Source: Actinomyces sp.
GTDB lineage: Bacteria > Actinomycetota > Actinomycetes > Actinomycetales > Actinomycetaceae
Assembly (NCBI RefSeq): GCF_030524025.1
Contig: NZ_JAUNHI010000007.1
Span: 32,501-96,500, forward strand
Length of the DNA stretch: 64,000 bases
Direction: 5' to 3'
Shown in pieces: positions 53,775 to 62,867 of this stretch. How positions within the stretch are numbered: position 1 is the first letter of the stretch; each line of letters opens with the position of its first letter. Made by a program: the position numbers and the translations under genes. The notes beneath the pieces were generated by a model that worked only from the letters and a program-made list of their open reading frames with translations, was not told where the DNA came from and did no database searches.

Positions 53775-55505
53775 TCAGGCGCGATCGGACAGGCCCAGCC
53801 CTGAGGCGAGCACCCGATGGTGGCGTGCCGCCGCGCCCACCGGCCAGGACAAGCCCTCCAGGACGGACTCGCCGCCGTCGACCTCGACCAGCCTGGCGCC
53901 GTCGTCCAGGACCCATCCGGCCAGCAGGAGGGTCTCTTCGACACTCGCTGCACCCCCGACCCGCGCCGGGCGGTCCACCACCTGGGCGGTGGACCGCAAC
54001 GCCTCGACCGCCGGGCGGGGGTCGGCGCCGGGCGGGGTGAGGGCGGAGCCGGCCAGCATGCCCCAGCGCACGGCGACGAGCTCCCATCCGCCGGCTGGCC
54101 GTCGCCGGGCGGCGATGAGGTGGGGGCATCCCAGCAGGGGACGGGCCCGTTCGGCCCGCGCCGTGGCCGCCAGGAGGCTACGCAGCCGTCGGGTCCACAA
54201 CCCCGCCTCCTCGTAGCGCTCGGCGGCAGACAGGTCCCCGATGCGTTCGAGCAGGGGAGCGGCGACGAGGTCGACCTCGCCGGAGAGCACACGCAGCGCC
54301 TCAGCCGGACCGCCGGGACGGTCGTCACCGCGCAGCTCGCGCATGCCCCGCCCGTCCCAGGCACGCAGACGGAGCACCGACTCGGCGGCACGCTGCGCCT
54401 CCTGGGCCGCCGAGCGCGACGGGAAGGGGCCGACGGCGTGGGAGGCCTCCTCGCTGGCCAGCACCGTCGTCGTTGCCAGGCGGGGCTCGGGCGCCGGCAC
54501 GAGGCGGAGCCACGGGCGCCGGTCGGGGGTGCGGGACCGTCGGTTGGCCGGAGGGTCGAGCTCGGCGATCAGGCGCAGCTCGCGCACCCGGGCCTCGATC
54601 TCCGTGGGCGTCTCGATGACGCGCACGCGCACCGCCGTGTCGAGCATCTGGGCGACCTTGGAACGCTTCTCCGCGGCGGTGAAGTAGGAGCGGACCCGAC
54701 GGCGCAGGTTGACGGCGCTGCCGACATAGAGGACCTGGTCGGCGGGGGACAGGAACTGGTAGACGCCGGTGGTCATCGGCAGCCCGTCCGCCAGGCGGCT
54801 CTTGGCCCGGCGCCGCGCGGGCACCGGGTCGCCGACCGTGGCCAGGTCCTCCAGGTGGGACACCCCCGACGGAGCCAGTGCCTCGAGGGCCGCGTGCAGA
54901 ACGTGGACGGTGGCCCGGGCGTCGTCGAGAGCCCGGTGGGTGGGTGAGGTGGGGGAACCGGTGAAGGAGGCGAGCGTGCCCAGGCGGTGGTTGGGCACCT
55001 CGGAGCGGCCCCATGCCTTGCGCGCCATGGTCAGCGTGTCCAGGACGGTCGGCTCATCCCACTCCAAGCCCAGGGCACGGGCCGCGCCCCGCAGGTGTCC
55101 GACGTCGAAGCGGGCGTTGTGCGCCACGAGCACCGTGGCCTGCCGGCCCAGTCCAGCCCACTGGAGGAAGGACAGGAGCGCCTCACCCACCGGCGGGGCG
55201 GTGACGACCATGGCGTTGGTAATGCCGGTCATGACCGTGATCTGGGCGGGGATCACCGCGCCAGGGTTGACCAGGGTGGCGAACTCGGCCTCGACGACAC
55301 CGCCGCACACCTTGACCGCCCCGATCTCGGTGATCGCGTGCGCACCGGGCGGCCCTCCGGTGGTCTCCAGGTCGACGACGACGAAGGTCACCTCGCGCAA
55401 GGGAGTGCCCATGTCCTCGAAGGCGGCCTGCGCACCGGGCCCGGCGGGTCCAGCCGCTCCGGCGGGCCCGAGGCGGGGCGGGTCCGAGGAGGCGTCGCGG
55501 GGCAC
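53775..55505 (-). CDS. DEDD exonuclease fused to UvrC-like GIY-YIG nuclease
   Basis: 576 residues. The N-terminal DnaQ-like exonuclease (about 35-205) has VVVDLETTG, VLVAHNARFDVGHL and the late THRALDDARAT. A GIY-YIG domain follows (about 238-315: GVYQFLSPADQVLYVGSAVNLRRRVRSYF in parts). The C-terminal 260 residues match the middle of UvrC-type (Cho-like) proteins, but no helix-hairpin-helix pair is seen. Probably a DNA repair nuclease; the same fusion is known from other actinobacteria. GTG 55505 follows TAGCCT (minus strand, 55512-55517) by six bases: leaderless. Confidence 0.88.
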   Translation of the reverse strand: MPRDASSDPPRLGPAGAAGPAGPGAQAAFEDMGTPLREVTFVVVDLETTGGPPGAHAITEIGAVKVCGGVVEAEFATLVNPGAVIPAQITVMTGITNAMVVTAPPVGEALLSFLQWAGLGRQATVLVAHNARFDVGHLRGAARALGLEWDEPTVLDTLTMARKAWGRSEVPNHRLGTLASFTGSPTSPTHRALDDARATVHVLHAALEALAPSGVSHLEDLATVGDPVPARRRAKSRLADGLPMTTGVYQFLSPADQVLYVGSAVNLRRRVRSYFTAAEKRSKVAQMLDTAVRVRVIETPTEIEARVRELRLIAELDPPANRRSRTPDRRPWLRLVPAPEPRLATTTVLASEEASHAVGPFPSRSAAQEAQRAAESVLRLRAWDGRGMRELRGDDRPGGPAEALRVLSGEVDLVAAPLLERIGDLSAAERYEEAGLWTRRLRSLLAATARAERARPLLGCPHLIAARRRPAGGWELVAVRWGMLAGSALTPPGADPRPAVEALRSTAQVVDRPARVGGAASVEETLLLAGWVLDDGARLVEVDGGESVLEGLSWPVGAAARHHRVLASGLGLSDRA

Positions 55506-55625
55506 GGGGTGAGGCTAAACTGCCGTGAGCAGCCGATCCAGCCGTCGCCCCGCTCCCGCGCGGGCCGGGCAGCCGGGCGGCCCATCCGCCCGATCCACCC
55601 GCTGAGGAGCACAGGAGGTCCCGCG

Positions 55626-56525
55626 TTGGGGTACCGAGGTATCAAGGCCGCCGTGGGGCCGGCCATGGAGATGCTCTACCAGCCCTGGATCCGGGGCGAG
55701 GAGAACATCCCCGCCGAGGGCGCCGCGATCCTGGCCTCCAACCACCTGGCGGTTATCGACTCGTTCTTCCTGCCGCTGCTCATGGACCGTGAGGTAGCCT
55801 TCATCGGCAAGTCCGACTATTTCACCGGCAAGGGCGTCAAAGGTTGGGCGGTCAAGCGCTTCATGACGACCGTGGGCACGATCCCGGTGGACCGCTCGGG
55901 GGGCCGCGCCTCCCAGGCCGCCCTTCAGGCAGGTATTGACCGCCTCAACGCCGGTGAGCTCTTCGGCATCTACCCTGAGGGCACCCGCAGCCCCGACGGG
56001 CGCCTGTACCGGGGCAAGACCGGGGTGGCCCGCATCACCCTGGCCACGGGGGCGCCGGTCATCCCCGTGGCCATGATCGGATCGGACCTGGCCCAGCCGA
56101 TCGGCCAGGCGATCCCCTCGACCCGGCACCGGGTGGGCATCGTCGTCGGTGAGCCGCTCGACTTCTCCCGCTACAAGGGCCTGGACAACGACCGTTTCGT
56201 CCTGCGCTCGATCACCGACGAGATCATGTACGCCCTCATGACGCTGTCCGGCCAGGAGTACGTCGACCTCTACGCCGCCGACGTCAAGAAGGCGATGGAC
56301 GCCGAGAAGAAGAGCGCTGATGAGGTCGTGGCCGAGATGCTCGCCGCCCAGGCGGCGCGCCGCCCCGCCGCGGCCCGCGTCGAGGCCCCTGGCGGCCGTC
56401 CTGCGCCCGACGTCGAGGTCCCCGAGCCGCCCGTGCGGGAGGGGAGTGAAGAGCCCGGGGCGGACGCCGATAGTGGGCAGGACTCCGAGGACGGCGAGCC
56501 CGCCGGGAACACATCGAGCAATTGA
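55626..56525 (+). CDS. 1-acyl-sn-glycerol-3-phosphate acyltransferase-like protein
   Basis: 299 residues. The PlsC motifs are NHLAVID (HX4D), YPEGTRSPDGRLYRGKTGVAR in two pieces (FxGxR-like plus substrate loop) and VIPVAMIG. It transfers acyl chains in phospholipid or glycolipid synthesis at the membrane. The last 80 residues are acidic, Pro/Glu-rich and probably disordered. The start is a TTG at 55626, eight bases after CAGGAGG; no ATG or GTG fits better. Confidence 0.88.
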   Translation: MGYRGIKAAVGPAMEMLYQPWIRGEENIPAEGAAILASNHLAVIDSFFLPLLMDREVAFIGKSDYFTGKGVKGWAVKRFMTTVGTIPVDRSGGRASQAALQAGIDRLNAGELFGIYPEGTRSPDGRLYRGKTGVARITLATGAPVIPVAMIGSDLAQPIGQAIPSTRHRVGIVVGEPLDFSRYKGLDNDRFVLRSITDEIMYALMTLSGQEYVDLYAADVKKAMDAEKKSADEVVAEMLAAQAARRPAAARVEAPGGRPAPDVEVPEPPVREGSEEPGADADSGQDSEDGEPAGNTSSN

Positions 56526-56597
56526 CCGGGTGTGACGTCAAGGAGCCACACGTGCCGATCTCGCGCGGGGGAGGGGCCCGGCTCGCATTCGGGCGGG

Positions 56598-56666
56598 TAG
56601 ACTGCTGGAGGCGCGGCATCTGCCGCCACGTCTCGGCAGCCGGTGGGCCCGTTCCCGGCGGCTGCC
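56598..56666 (+). promoter_or_regulatory. Promoter and structured leader of the PPi-PFK gene
   Basis: TAGACT (56598-56603) is a likely -10, giving a leader of about 90 nt. In it CTGCCG (56620-56625) can pair with CGGCAG (56634-56639). The latter bases also belong to GGCAGCCG (56635-56642), which pairs with CGGCTGCC (56659-56666). The two stems exclude each other. AAAGG precedes the ATG. Confidence 0.45.
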
Positions 56667-56697
56667 GGGTCGCAGCCCCCAACCTGAAAGGTTCTCG

Positions 56698-57927
56698 ATG
56701 TCGATCCGTCGCGTCGCCCTGCTCACCGCGGGCGGCTTCGCCCCCTGCCTGTCCGCCGCCGTCGGCGACCTCATCGAGCGTTACACCGAGGTCGCCCCGG
56801 ACATTGAGATCATCGCCTACCAGTACGGCTACCACGGCCTGCTCACCGGCAACTACGTCGTCATCGACGACGAGGCCCGCAAGAACGCCGGCATCCTGCG
56901 GGAGTTCGGTGGCTCGCCCATCGGCAACTCCCGCGTCAAGCTGACCAACGCCAAGAACCTCGTCGAGCGCGGCCTGGTCGCCGAGGGCGTCAACCCCCTG
57001 GAGTTCGCCGCCGAGCAGCTGCGCAAGGACGGCGTCGACGTCCTGCACACCATCGGCGGGGACGACACCAACACGACCGCCGCCGACCTGGCCGCCTACC
57101 TGCACGACAACGACTACGAGCTGACCGTCGTCGGCCTGCCCAAGACCATCGACAATGACGTCATCCCCGTCCGCCAGTCCCTGGGCGCCTGGACCGCCGC
57201 CGAGGAGGGCGCGGGCTTCGCCTTCAACATCATCGGCGAGCACCGCTCCAACCCGCGCATGCTCATCGTCCACGAGTGCATGGGCCGCAACTGCGGCTAC
57301 CTCACCGCCGAGACCGCCCGCCGCTACCACGAGCTGCTGGGCACGAAGAGCTGGGCCCCCTCGCTGGGCCTGACCCGCGAGCGCTGGGACGTCCACGCCG
57401 TGTTCGTCCCCGAGGCCAAGCTCGACATCGCCGCCGAGGCCGAGCGTCTCAAGGCCATCATGGACGAGCAGGGCAACGTCAACATCTTCCTGTCCGAGGG
57501 CGCGGGCGTGCCCGAGATCATCGCGGAGATGGAGGCCGCCGGCCAGGAGGTCCAGCGCGACCCCTTCGGCCACGTCAAGCTTGACACCATCAACCCCGGC
57601 CAGTGGTTCGCCAAGCAGTTCGCCTCCCTCATCGGCGCCGAGAAGGTCATGGTGCAGAAGTCGGGCTACTACTCGCGCGCCGCGGCCGCCAACGCCGAGG
57701 ACCTGGCCCTCATCAAGCAGATGTGCGACCTGGCCGTCGACTGCGCCCTCAAGGGCGTGTCGGGCGTCATCGGCCAGGACGAGGAGAACGGCGATGAGCT
57801 GACCGCGATCGCTTTCCCGCGCATCGCCGGGGCCAAGCCCTTCGACATCACCCAGTCGTGGTTCACCGCGCTCATGGCCGAGATCGGCCAGAGCCTCGAG
57901 GCCGCCGACGTCGCCCCCGGGCACTGA
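56698..57927 (+). CDS. Pyrophosphate-dependent 6-phosphofructokinase
   Basis: 409 residues. The donor site reads GGDDTNT (Asp122-Asp123 region) and PKTIDND (148-154) with Lys149. Asp and Lys at these places, instead of the Gly of ATP enzymes, are the known markers of PPi use; Asp152 is the catalytic base. HECMGRNCGYLT and KSGYYSRAAAAN are further landmarks. It reversibly makes fructose-1,6-bisphosphate with pyrophosphate, allowing both glycolysis and gluconeogenesis. Almost all codons end in C or G with strong preference, as expected for high expression. Confidence 0.92.
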   Translation: MSIRRVALLTAGGFAPCLSAAVGDLIERYTEVAPDIEIIAYQYGYHGLLTGNYVVIDDEARKNAGILREFGGSPIGNSRVKLTNAKNLVERGLVAEGVNPLEFAAEQLRKDGVDVLHTIGGDDTNTTAADLAAYLHDNDYELTVVGLPKTIDNDVIPVRQSLGAWTAAEEGAGFAFNIIGEHRSNPRMLIVHECMGRNCGYLTAETARRYHELLGTKSWAPSLGLTRERWDVHAVFVPEAKLDIAAEAERLKAIMDEQGNVNIFLSEGAGVPEIIAEMEAAGQEVQRDPFGHVKLDTINPGQWFAKQFASLIGAEKVMVQKSGYYSRAAAANAEDLALIKQMCDLAVDCALKGVSGVIGQDEENGDELTAIAFPRIAGAKPFDITQSWFTALMAEIGQSLEAADVAPGH

Positions 57928-57948
57928 CCCGCAGGCCTTCACCGACGC

Positions 57949-57992
57949 GAGGGCCCCCGCGTCCCGCCCTGCGGCGGGAGGTGGGGGCCCTC
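57949..57992 (+). terminator. Nested hairpin terminator after PPi-PFK
   Basis: Outer arms GAGGGCCCCC (57949-57958) and GGGGGCCCTC (57983-57992) enclose a second perfect stem TCCCGCC-CTGC-GGCGGGA. It is 20 bp after the stop. Confidence 0.7.
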
Positions 57993-58004
57993 GCGCGCCT
58001 CACC

Positions 58005-58010
58005 TATGCT
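58005..58010 (+). promoter_or_regulatory. -10 box of DAHP synthase gene
   Basis: TATGCT lies seven bases before GTG 58018. The in-frame ATG at 58006 is inside this box and therefore cannot be the start if the promoter is real. Confidence 0.6.
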
Positions 58011-58017
58011 GGCGGTC

Positions 58018-59364
58018 GTGATGAACGACCTCAACGCGCCCCGCAACGCCGTCCCGAGCTGGCGCTCCCGCCCCGCGCACCAGCAGCCCGCCTACCCGGA
58101 CGCGGCGGCGCTCGAGGCCGTGGGGGCGGACCTGCGCTCCCGCCCGCCCCTGGTCTTCGCCGGTGAGGTCGACGCGCTGCGGAGCCAGATGGCCGCCGCC
58201 AGCGAGGGCCGGGCCTTCGTCCTCATGGGTGGGGACTGCGCCGAGTCCTTCGAGGACTCCTCGGCCACCTCCATCCGCCTCAAGGTCCAGACGATTCTCC
58301 AGATGGCCGCGGTACTCACCTATGCGGCCTCCACCCCCGTGGTCAAGATCGGGCGCATGGCCGGGCAGTACGCCAAGCCGCGCAGCGCCGACACCGAGAC
58401 CCGCGACGGGGTGACCCTGCCGTCCTACCGCGGCGACTCGGTCAACGACCACGCCTTCACCCCCGAGGCCCGCGTCCCCGACCCGGCCCGCATGCTCGAC
58501 GCCTACCTGCGCGCCGGCACGACGCTCAACCTCATCCGCGCCTTCACAATGGGCGGTTACGCCGACCTGCGCGAGGTTCACTCCTGGAACCGGGGGTTCA
58601 TGGCCAACCCCGCCTACAAGCGCTTCGAGTCCTTCGCCGTCGAGATCGACCGGGCGATGCGCTTCATGGAAGCCGCCGGCGTCGACTTCGACGCGTTGCG
58701 CCAGGTCGACTTCTACGCCTCGCACGAGGCCCTCCTGTTGGAGTACGAGGACGCGATGATCCGCCAGGACTCCCGCTCCGGGCGGCTCTATGACACCTCC
58801 GCCCACCTGCTGTGGGTGGGGGAGCGGACCCGGGGCGCCGGCGACGCCCACGTCGCCCTGCTCGAAGGCGTCCACAACCCGGTGAGCGTCAAGATCGGTC
58901 CGACGACGACCCGCGACGAGCTCCTGGCCCTCATCGACCACCTCAACCCCAACGGGGACGCCGGGCGGCTCTCGCTCATCACCCGTATGGGTGCCGAGCG
59001 TATCCGCCAGGCCCTGCCCGCCCTCATCGAGGTCGTCCAGGCCGACGGACGTCCCGTGACCTGGATCACCGACCCGATGCACGGCAACACGATCACCTCG
59101 GACAACGGCTACAAGACCCGCCGATTCGACACGATCATGGCCGAGGTTCGCGGCTTCTTCGAGGTCCACCGCGAGCTGGGCACCGTGCCCGGCGGCATCC
59201 ACGTCGAGCTGACCGGCGACGATGTGACTGAGTGCCTGGGCGGTGGCGAGCAGATCGACGAGGCGGCGCTGGCCAGGCGCTACGAGACCCTCGTCGACCC
59301 GCGACTCAACCACCAGCAGTCCCTCGAGATGGCCTTTGAGGTCGCCGAGCTGCTGCGGGGCTGA
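58018..59364 (+). CDS. aroG: 3-deoxy-7-phosphoheptulonate synthase, class II
   Basis: 448 residues. Class II landmarks: WRSRPAHQQPAYPD near the N-terminus, the metal-binding Cys in LMGGDCAESFED (Cys74), KIGRMAGQYAKPRS, HLLWVGERTRG, WITDPMHGNTI and GIHVELTGDDVTECLGG. It condenses phosphoenolpyruvate and erythrose-4-phosphate to start aromatic amino-acid synthesis; in mycobacteria this type is controlled by aromatic amino acids and partnered by chorismate mutase. Leaderless from GTG 58018. Confidence 0.95.
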   Translation: MMNDLNAPRNAVPSWRSRPAHQQPAYPDAAALEAVGADLRSRPPLVFAGEVDALRSQMAAASEGRAFVLMGGDCAESFEDSSATSIRLKVQTILQMAAVLTYAASTPVVKIGRMAGQYAKPRSADTETRDGVTLPSYRGDSVNDHAFTPEARVPDPARMLDAYLRAGTTLNLIRAFTMGGYADLREVHSWNRGFMANPAYKRFESFAVEIDRAMRFMEAAGVDFDALRQVDFYASHEALLLEYEDAMIRQDSRSGRLYDTSAHLLWVGERTRGAGDAHVALLEGVHNPVSVKIGPTTTRDELLALIDHLNPNGDAGRLSLITRMGAERIRQALPALIEVVQADGRPVTWITDPMHGNTITSDNGYKTRRFDTIMAEVRGFFEVHRELGTVPGGIHVELTGDDVTECLGGGEQIDEAALARRYETLVDPRLNHQQSLEMAFEVAELLRG

Positions 59365-59416
59365 GCAGCCGGGGCCTCGCTGCGGGCCGAGTGAGCCGGG
59401 AGCCGGTCAGCCCGGC

Positions 59417-61480
59417 TCACACGATGGTCAGGACGACGGTCGAGCCCTTCTTGACGCTCTCGCCCGCCGCGGGGTCGGTGGAGCGAGCCGTGCCGAACAA
59501 CCCGCCGAGCACGTGGGAGATCTGGACGACGAGCCCGGCGGCCTCGAGGGCCGCCGTGGCCTCCTGCTCGCTCATGCCAGTGACGTCGGGGACGGTCACC
59601 ATCTCGGGGCCCTTGGACACGACGAGGTCGACCGTGTCGCCCTTGTAGTAGCCCACCGCCTGGGCCCGGGGGTCCGAGGAGATGACCAGGCCCTCCGCCA
59701 CCGTGTCGGAGTAGGCCTCGGTTTTCGTGCCCAGGGCCAGCCCGGCGGCCTCCAGGGTCGTGGTGGCGTCGGCCAGGCTCATACCGGTGACGTCGGGCAC
59801 GGTGGCGGGCTGGCGGCCGCGGGACACGACGATGGCCACGGCCGAGGAGTGGTTGACGACCGTGCCGGCCTCGGGGTCGGAGGAGATGACCAGGCCCTCC
59901 TCGACGTCCTGGGAGTAGTCCTGGGTGACCGCCCCCGGGGTCAGGCCCGCCTCGGTGATGGCAGTGGTGGCCTTCTCCTGGGTCAGGCCGGTGACGTCGG
60001 GGACCTCCATCTGCTCGATGCCCCGGGAGATGACGGCGGTGACGGCGTCGCCCAGCCGCAGCCGGATGCCGACCTCAGGCGAGCAGGAAATGACCAGACC
60101 GGCCTCGACGGTGTCGGAGTAGGCGCGTGTGGGGGCGCCCCAGGCCAGGCCCTTGCCCTCAATGAGCGCCTGGGCGTCCTGCTGACTCAGTCCTCGGATG
60201 TCGGGCACCGCGACGGTCCGCCCCGGGCCCCGGGTGACGTACCACAGGCCCGAGGCGCCTGCCCCCAGGGCGGCCAGGGCCCCAGCCCCCAGCACCGCCC
60301 TGCGCCGCGGTGAGCGGCGGGTGCCTCGGGTCACCCGGGTGGTCTCCTGGTTGTCGGCGCTGCGGTCGAGCTCGTCGCGCGCCAGGGCGCGGGTCGTCGT
60401 GTCCGCCTCGGGCGCGCCCTGGGGGCCGATCGAGCCGATCGGCAGGGACACGGTGCGCATGCCGGCGCCCGGGGTGGCCTCCTTGGCACCGGAGCCCGGC
60501 TGTCCACCGGGCTCCTCGGTGCCGGTGGGCGCCTCGTCCTGGACGCCCATGGCCGTGCGGGCGGCCTCGGCGTTGGCCGTCAGCACCTCCTGGGTGCTCC
60601 CCGTCCCCGGCGTCCCCGCCCGCCTGAGGCCCAGCTCGGCCTCGGTCAGCCCGGCCACCGTGGAGCGCAGCAGGTTGAGGGCCTCGTCGGCCGCCCCGAG
60701 GCGCTCCTGGGGGTCCCGGCGGGTCATGGCCGCCACGAGCCCGTCGACGGCCGGGGCGAGCCCCGGCACGAGGGCCGAGGGCGCCGGGATGTCCTCGTGG
60801 ACGTTGCGGAAGGCGATCTGGATGGGGGAGTCGGCGGCGAAGGGCTGCTCGCCGGTGAGCAGCTCGTAGACGATCACCCCCACGGAGTAGACGTCCGCCC
60901 GTGGGGTCGAGGCACCGGAGGTGATGAGCTCGGGCGCCAGGTAGGCGGCCGTCCCCAGGACGTTGCCGGTCGTCGTCTGGGTCGCCTCGGTCACGGCGCG
61001 GGCCAGGCCGAAGTCGGCGACCTTGGCCACCGCGCCGTCCTGGGGCAGCAGGACGTTCTCGGGCTTGATGTCACGGTGGACCAGGCCCGCGCGGTGGGCG
61101 GCGCCCAGGGGGCGCAGCACCTGGGCGGTCAGTCCCAGGGCCTCGCCCACGGTCAGAGGGCCCGAGGAGATGAGGTCGCGCAGGTTGGGGCCCTCGACGA
61201 ACTCCATGATGATGTAGGCCACGCCGTCGAGGCTGCCCTGGTCGTAGACGGCCACGACGCCGGGGTTGGACAGGCGTGCCGCTGCCCGGGCCTCACGGCG
61301 GAAGCGCGCCACGAAGTCGGGGGAGTCGGCCAGGTGGGCGTGCATGAGCTTGAGGGCCACGACCCGGTCGAGGCGCCGGTCATGGGCGCGGTAGACCGTT
61401 GCCATCCCGCCGCGGGCCACGCGGTCGACGATCTCGTAGCGAGAGTCGACCAGACGACCGGTGAGGGAATCCTTGACCAC
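59417..61480 (-). CDS. Membrane Ser/Thr protein kinase with four PASTA repeats
   Basis: 687 residues. The kinase (about 14-280) has the glycine loop RGGMATVYRA, Lys44, HRDIKPEN (Asp137) and DFG (156-158). A Pro/Thr-rich juxtamembrane region leads to one helix (about 385-405), then four extracellular PASTA repeats, each starting VPDIRG or VPDVTG, that sense muropeptides or lipid II. It resembles mycobacterial PknL in sitting between a DAHP synthase and a polyprenyl synthase gene. GTG 61480 follows TACACT (minus strand, 61487-61492) by six bases; a longer start at 61519 would precede that promoter. Confidence 0.9.
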   Translation of the reverse strand: MVKDSLTGRLVDSRYEIVDRVARGGMATVYRAHDRRLDRVVALKLMHAHLADSPDFVARFRREARAAARLSNPGVVAVYDQGSLDGVAYIIMEFVEGPNLRDLISSGPLTVGEALGLTAQVLRPLGAAHRAGLVHRDIKPENVLLPQDGAVAKVADFGLARAVTEATQTTTGNVLGTAAYLAPELITSGASTPRADVYSVGVIVYELLTGEQPFAADSPIQIAFRNVHEDIPAPSALVPGLAPAVDGLVAAMTRRDPQERLGAADEALNLLRSTVAGLTEAELGLRRAGTPGTGSTQEVLTANAEAARTAMGVQDEAPTGTEEPGGQPGSGAKEATPGAGMRTVSLPIGSIGPQGAPEADTTTRALARDELDRSADNQETTRVTRGTRRSPRRRAVLGAGALAALGAGASGLWYVTRGPGRTVAVPDIRGLSQQDAQALIEGKGLAWGAPTRAYSDTVEAGLVISCSPEVGIRLRLGDAVTAVISRGIEQMEVPDVTGLTQEKATTAITEAGLTPGAVTQDYSQDVEEGLVISSDPEAGTVVNHSSAVAIVVSRGRQPATVPDVTGMSLADATTTLEAAGLALGTKTEAYSDTVAEGLVISSDPRAQAVGYYKGDTVDLVVSKGPEMVTVPDVTGMSEQEATAALEAAGLVVQISHVLGGLFGTARSTDPAAGESVKKGSTVVLTIV

Positions 61481-61532
61481 GGGCTGAGTGTAAGGTCCCC
61501 CGCGGTCCTCCAGGGCCACCGCCGCGCAGCCC

Positions 61533-62684
61533 TCAGGCGCTGCGCGAGGTCAGGAGCACGGCCAGCTCGCGCAGGTCCTGCTGCGCGTCGGCGTCGAGGC
61601 CGGTGCCCTCCAGGGCGGCCAGCCCACGGCTCCGATGGGTCTCGATCTCCTCCTCCAGCGCCTCTCGGGCGCCACAGCCCTCGATGAGCGCGGCCGCGTC
61701 GGCGACCTGGTCGGGGGTGGCCCGCGGGTTGGACAGGACGCCGGCCAGCAGGCGCCGGCCCTGCTCGTCGGTGCGCGGCCACGCCAGGGCGACCAGGACG
61801 GTGCGCTTGCCCTCGCGCAGGTCATCGCCGGCGGGCTTGCCGGTGAGCCCGGGGTCACCGAAGACCCCCAGGACGTCGTCGCGCAGCTGGAAGGCGATTC
61901 CCGTGGCCTCGCCGAAGGCCTGCAGGGCCTGGTACCGCGAGTCGCCCGAGGCGATCCCTCCCAGGAGCGCGCCGATGAGCAGCGGGTGCATGACCGAGTA
62001 GCGGGCGGACTTGTGGCGCACGACCCGCAACGCCGCGGCGCACATGGCCTCCCCGGCGGTCACGGGGTCCTGCTGTGGGCTGGGCAGGGGCTCGACCTGT
62101 GAGCGCACGTCGAGGAACTGGCCGACCGCCACCTCGGCGGTCATGTCGTCGAAGGCGTCGCGGGCGGCCAGCGCGTCCTGGGCCGACCCTCCGGCGGCCA
62201 CCTGCGCGGCCACGGCGGCACCCATCTCGGCCCCGGCGGCCGATAGGAGCAGGTCGCCGACCAGGATCGCGGCGCTGCGCCCAAAGGGTGCGGCCTGGCC
62301 GACCATCCCCGCGGCGCGGTGGGCGGCGGCGAAGCGCTCATGGGTGGCGGGCATGCCCCGGCGCGTGAGCGCGGCGTCGATGACGTCGTCGTGGACGACC
62401 GCACTGGCCTGGTACAGCTCGAGGGCGGCGCCGAGGCGCCGGGCGGTGGGCCCCGACAGCACGGCCTCGCGCTCCGCCCCGACCACCGACAGGCCCAGAC
62501 CGATGGCACCGAGCACCGCACGCATCCGCTTGCCACCGTTGAGCAGGTCCTCCGCGGCCCCCAGGAGCTCGACGTCGGCGGGCTCCAGGCCGTCGAAACG
62601 GCTGCGGGCCGCCTCGAGGACCTCGGCGATCCGCTGACTGACGCCCCCGCGCACCTGCGCCATAATCGTGGTGAGGTTGCTCAT
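61533..62684 (-). CDS. Trans-polyprenyl diphosphate synthase
   Basis: 383 residues. First Asp-rich motif [15 protein letters not shown], second [13 protein letters not shown], and the GKRMRAVLG isopentenyl-diphosphate site. It builds geranylgeranyl or longer all-trans chains for menaquinone, carotenoids or cell-wall lipids; product length cannot be told. The second motif reads DDVLG rather than DDxxD, usual for this family. ATG 62684 follows TACCCT (minus strand, 62692-62697) by seven bases. Shares an upstream region with sigA. Confidence 0.9.
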   Translation of the reverse strand: MSNLTTIMAQVRGGVSQRIAEVLEAARSRFDGLEPADVELLGAAEDLLNGGKRMRAVLGAIGLGLSVVGAEREAVLSGPTARRLGAALELYQASAVVHDDVIDAALTRRGMPATHERFAAAHRAAGMVGQAAPFGRSAAILVGDLLLSAAGAEMGAAVAAQVAAGGSAQDALAARDAFDDMTAEVAVGQFLDVRSQVEPLPSPQQDPVTAGEAMCAAALRVVRHKSARYSVMHPLLIGALLGGIASGDSRYQALQAFGEATGIAFQLRDDVLGVFGDPGLTGKPAGDDLREGKRTVLVALAWPRTDEQGRRLLAGVLSNPRATPDQVADAAALIEGCGAREALEEEIETHRSRGLAALEGTGLDADAQQDLRELAVLLTSRSA

Positions 62685-62766
62685 GGCCCTCAGGGTAGCC
62701 GACGGGTTGGCCGGCCACCGGCCGGGACGCCTCACCCGCCCCGCGGACCGGCGGGGGTAGCCGCGG

Positions 62767-62792
62767 GGAATAAAGGCTACAATCACACGGTT
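62767..62792 (+). promoter_or_regulatory. Dual sigA promoter: sigma-R-like site overlapping housekeeping -10
   Basis: GGAAT (62767-62771), 18 bp, then GTT (62790-62792): an exact match to the sigma-R/SigH consensus GGAAT-N18-GTT. TACAAT (62778-62783) inside the spacer is a near-ideal housekeeping -10. In Streptomyces hrdB is known to have a sigma-R promoter, so this arrangement has precedent. Confidence 0.6.
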
Positions 62793-62867
62793 GTCTGCGT
62801 CGGTGGCGTGCGTCGGGTCCCACGACGCCGCCGTATCCGGCACCTCCGCCCCCGCGAAAGGAACTCC

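Noticed and set aside
58006..58017. ATG 58006 as start of DAHP synthase
   Set aside because: It lies inside the TATGCT box; GTG 58018 is placed correctly for a leaderless start and gives the usual protein N-terminus.
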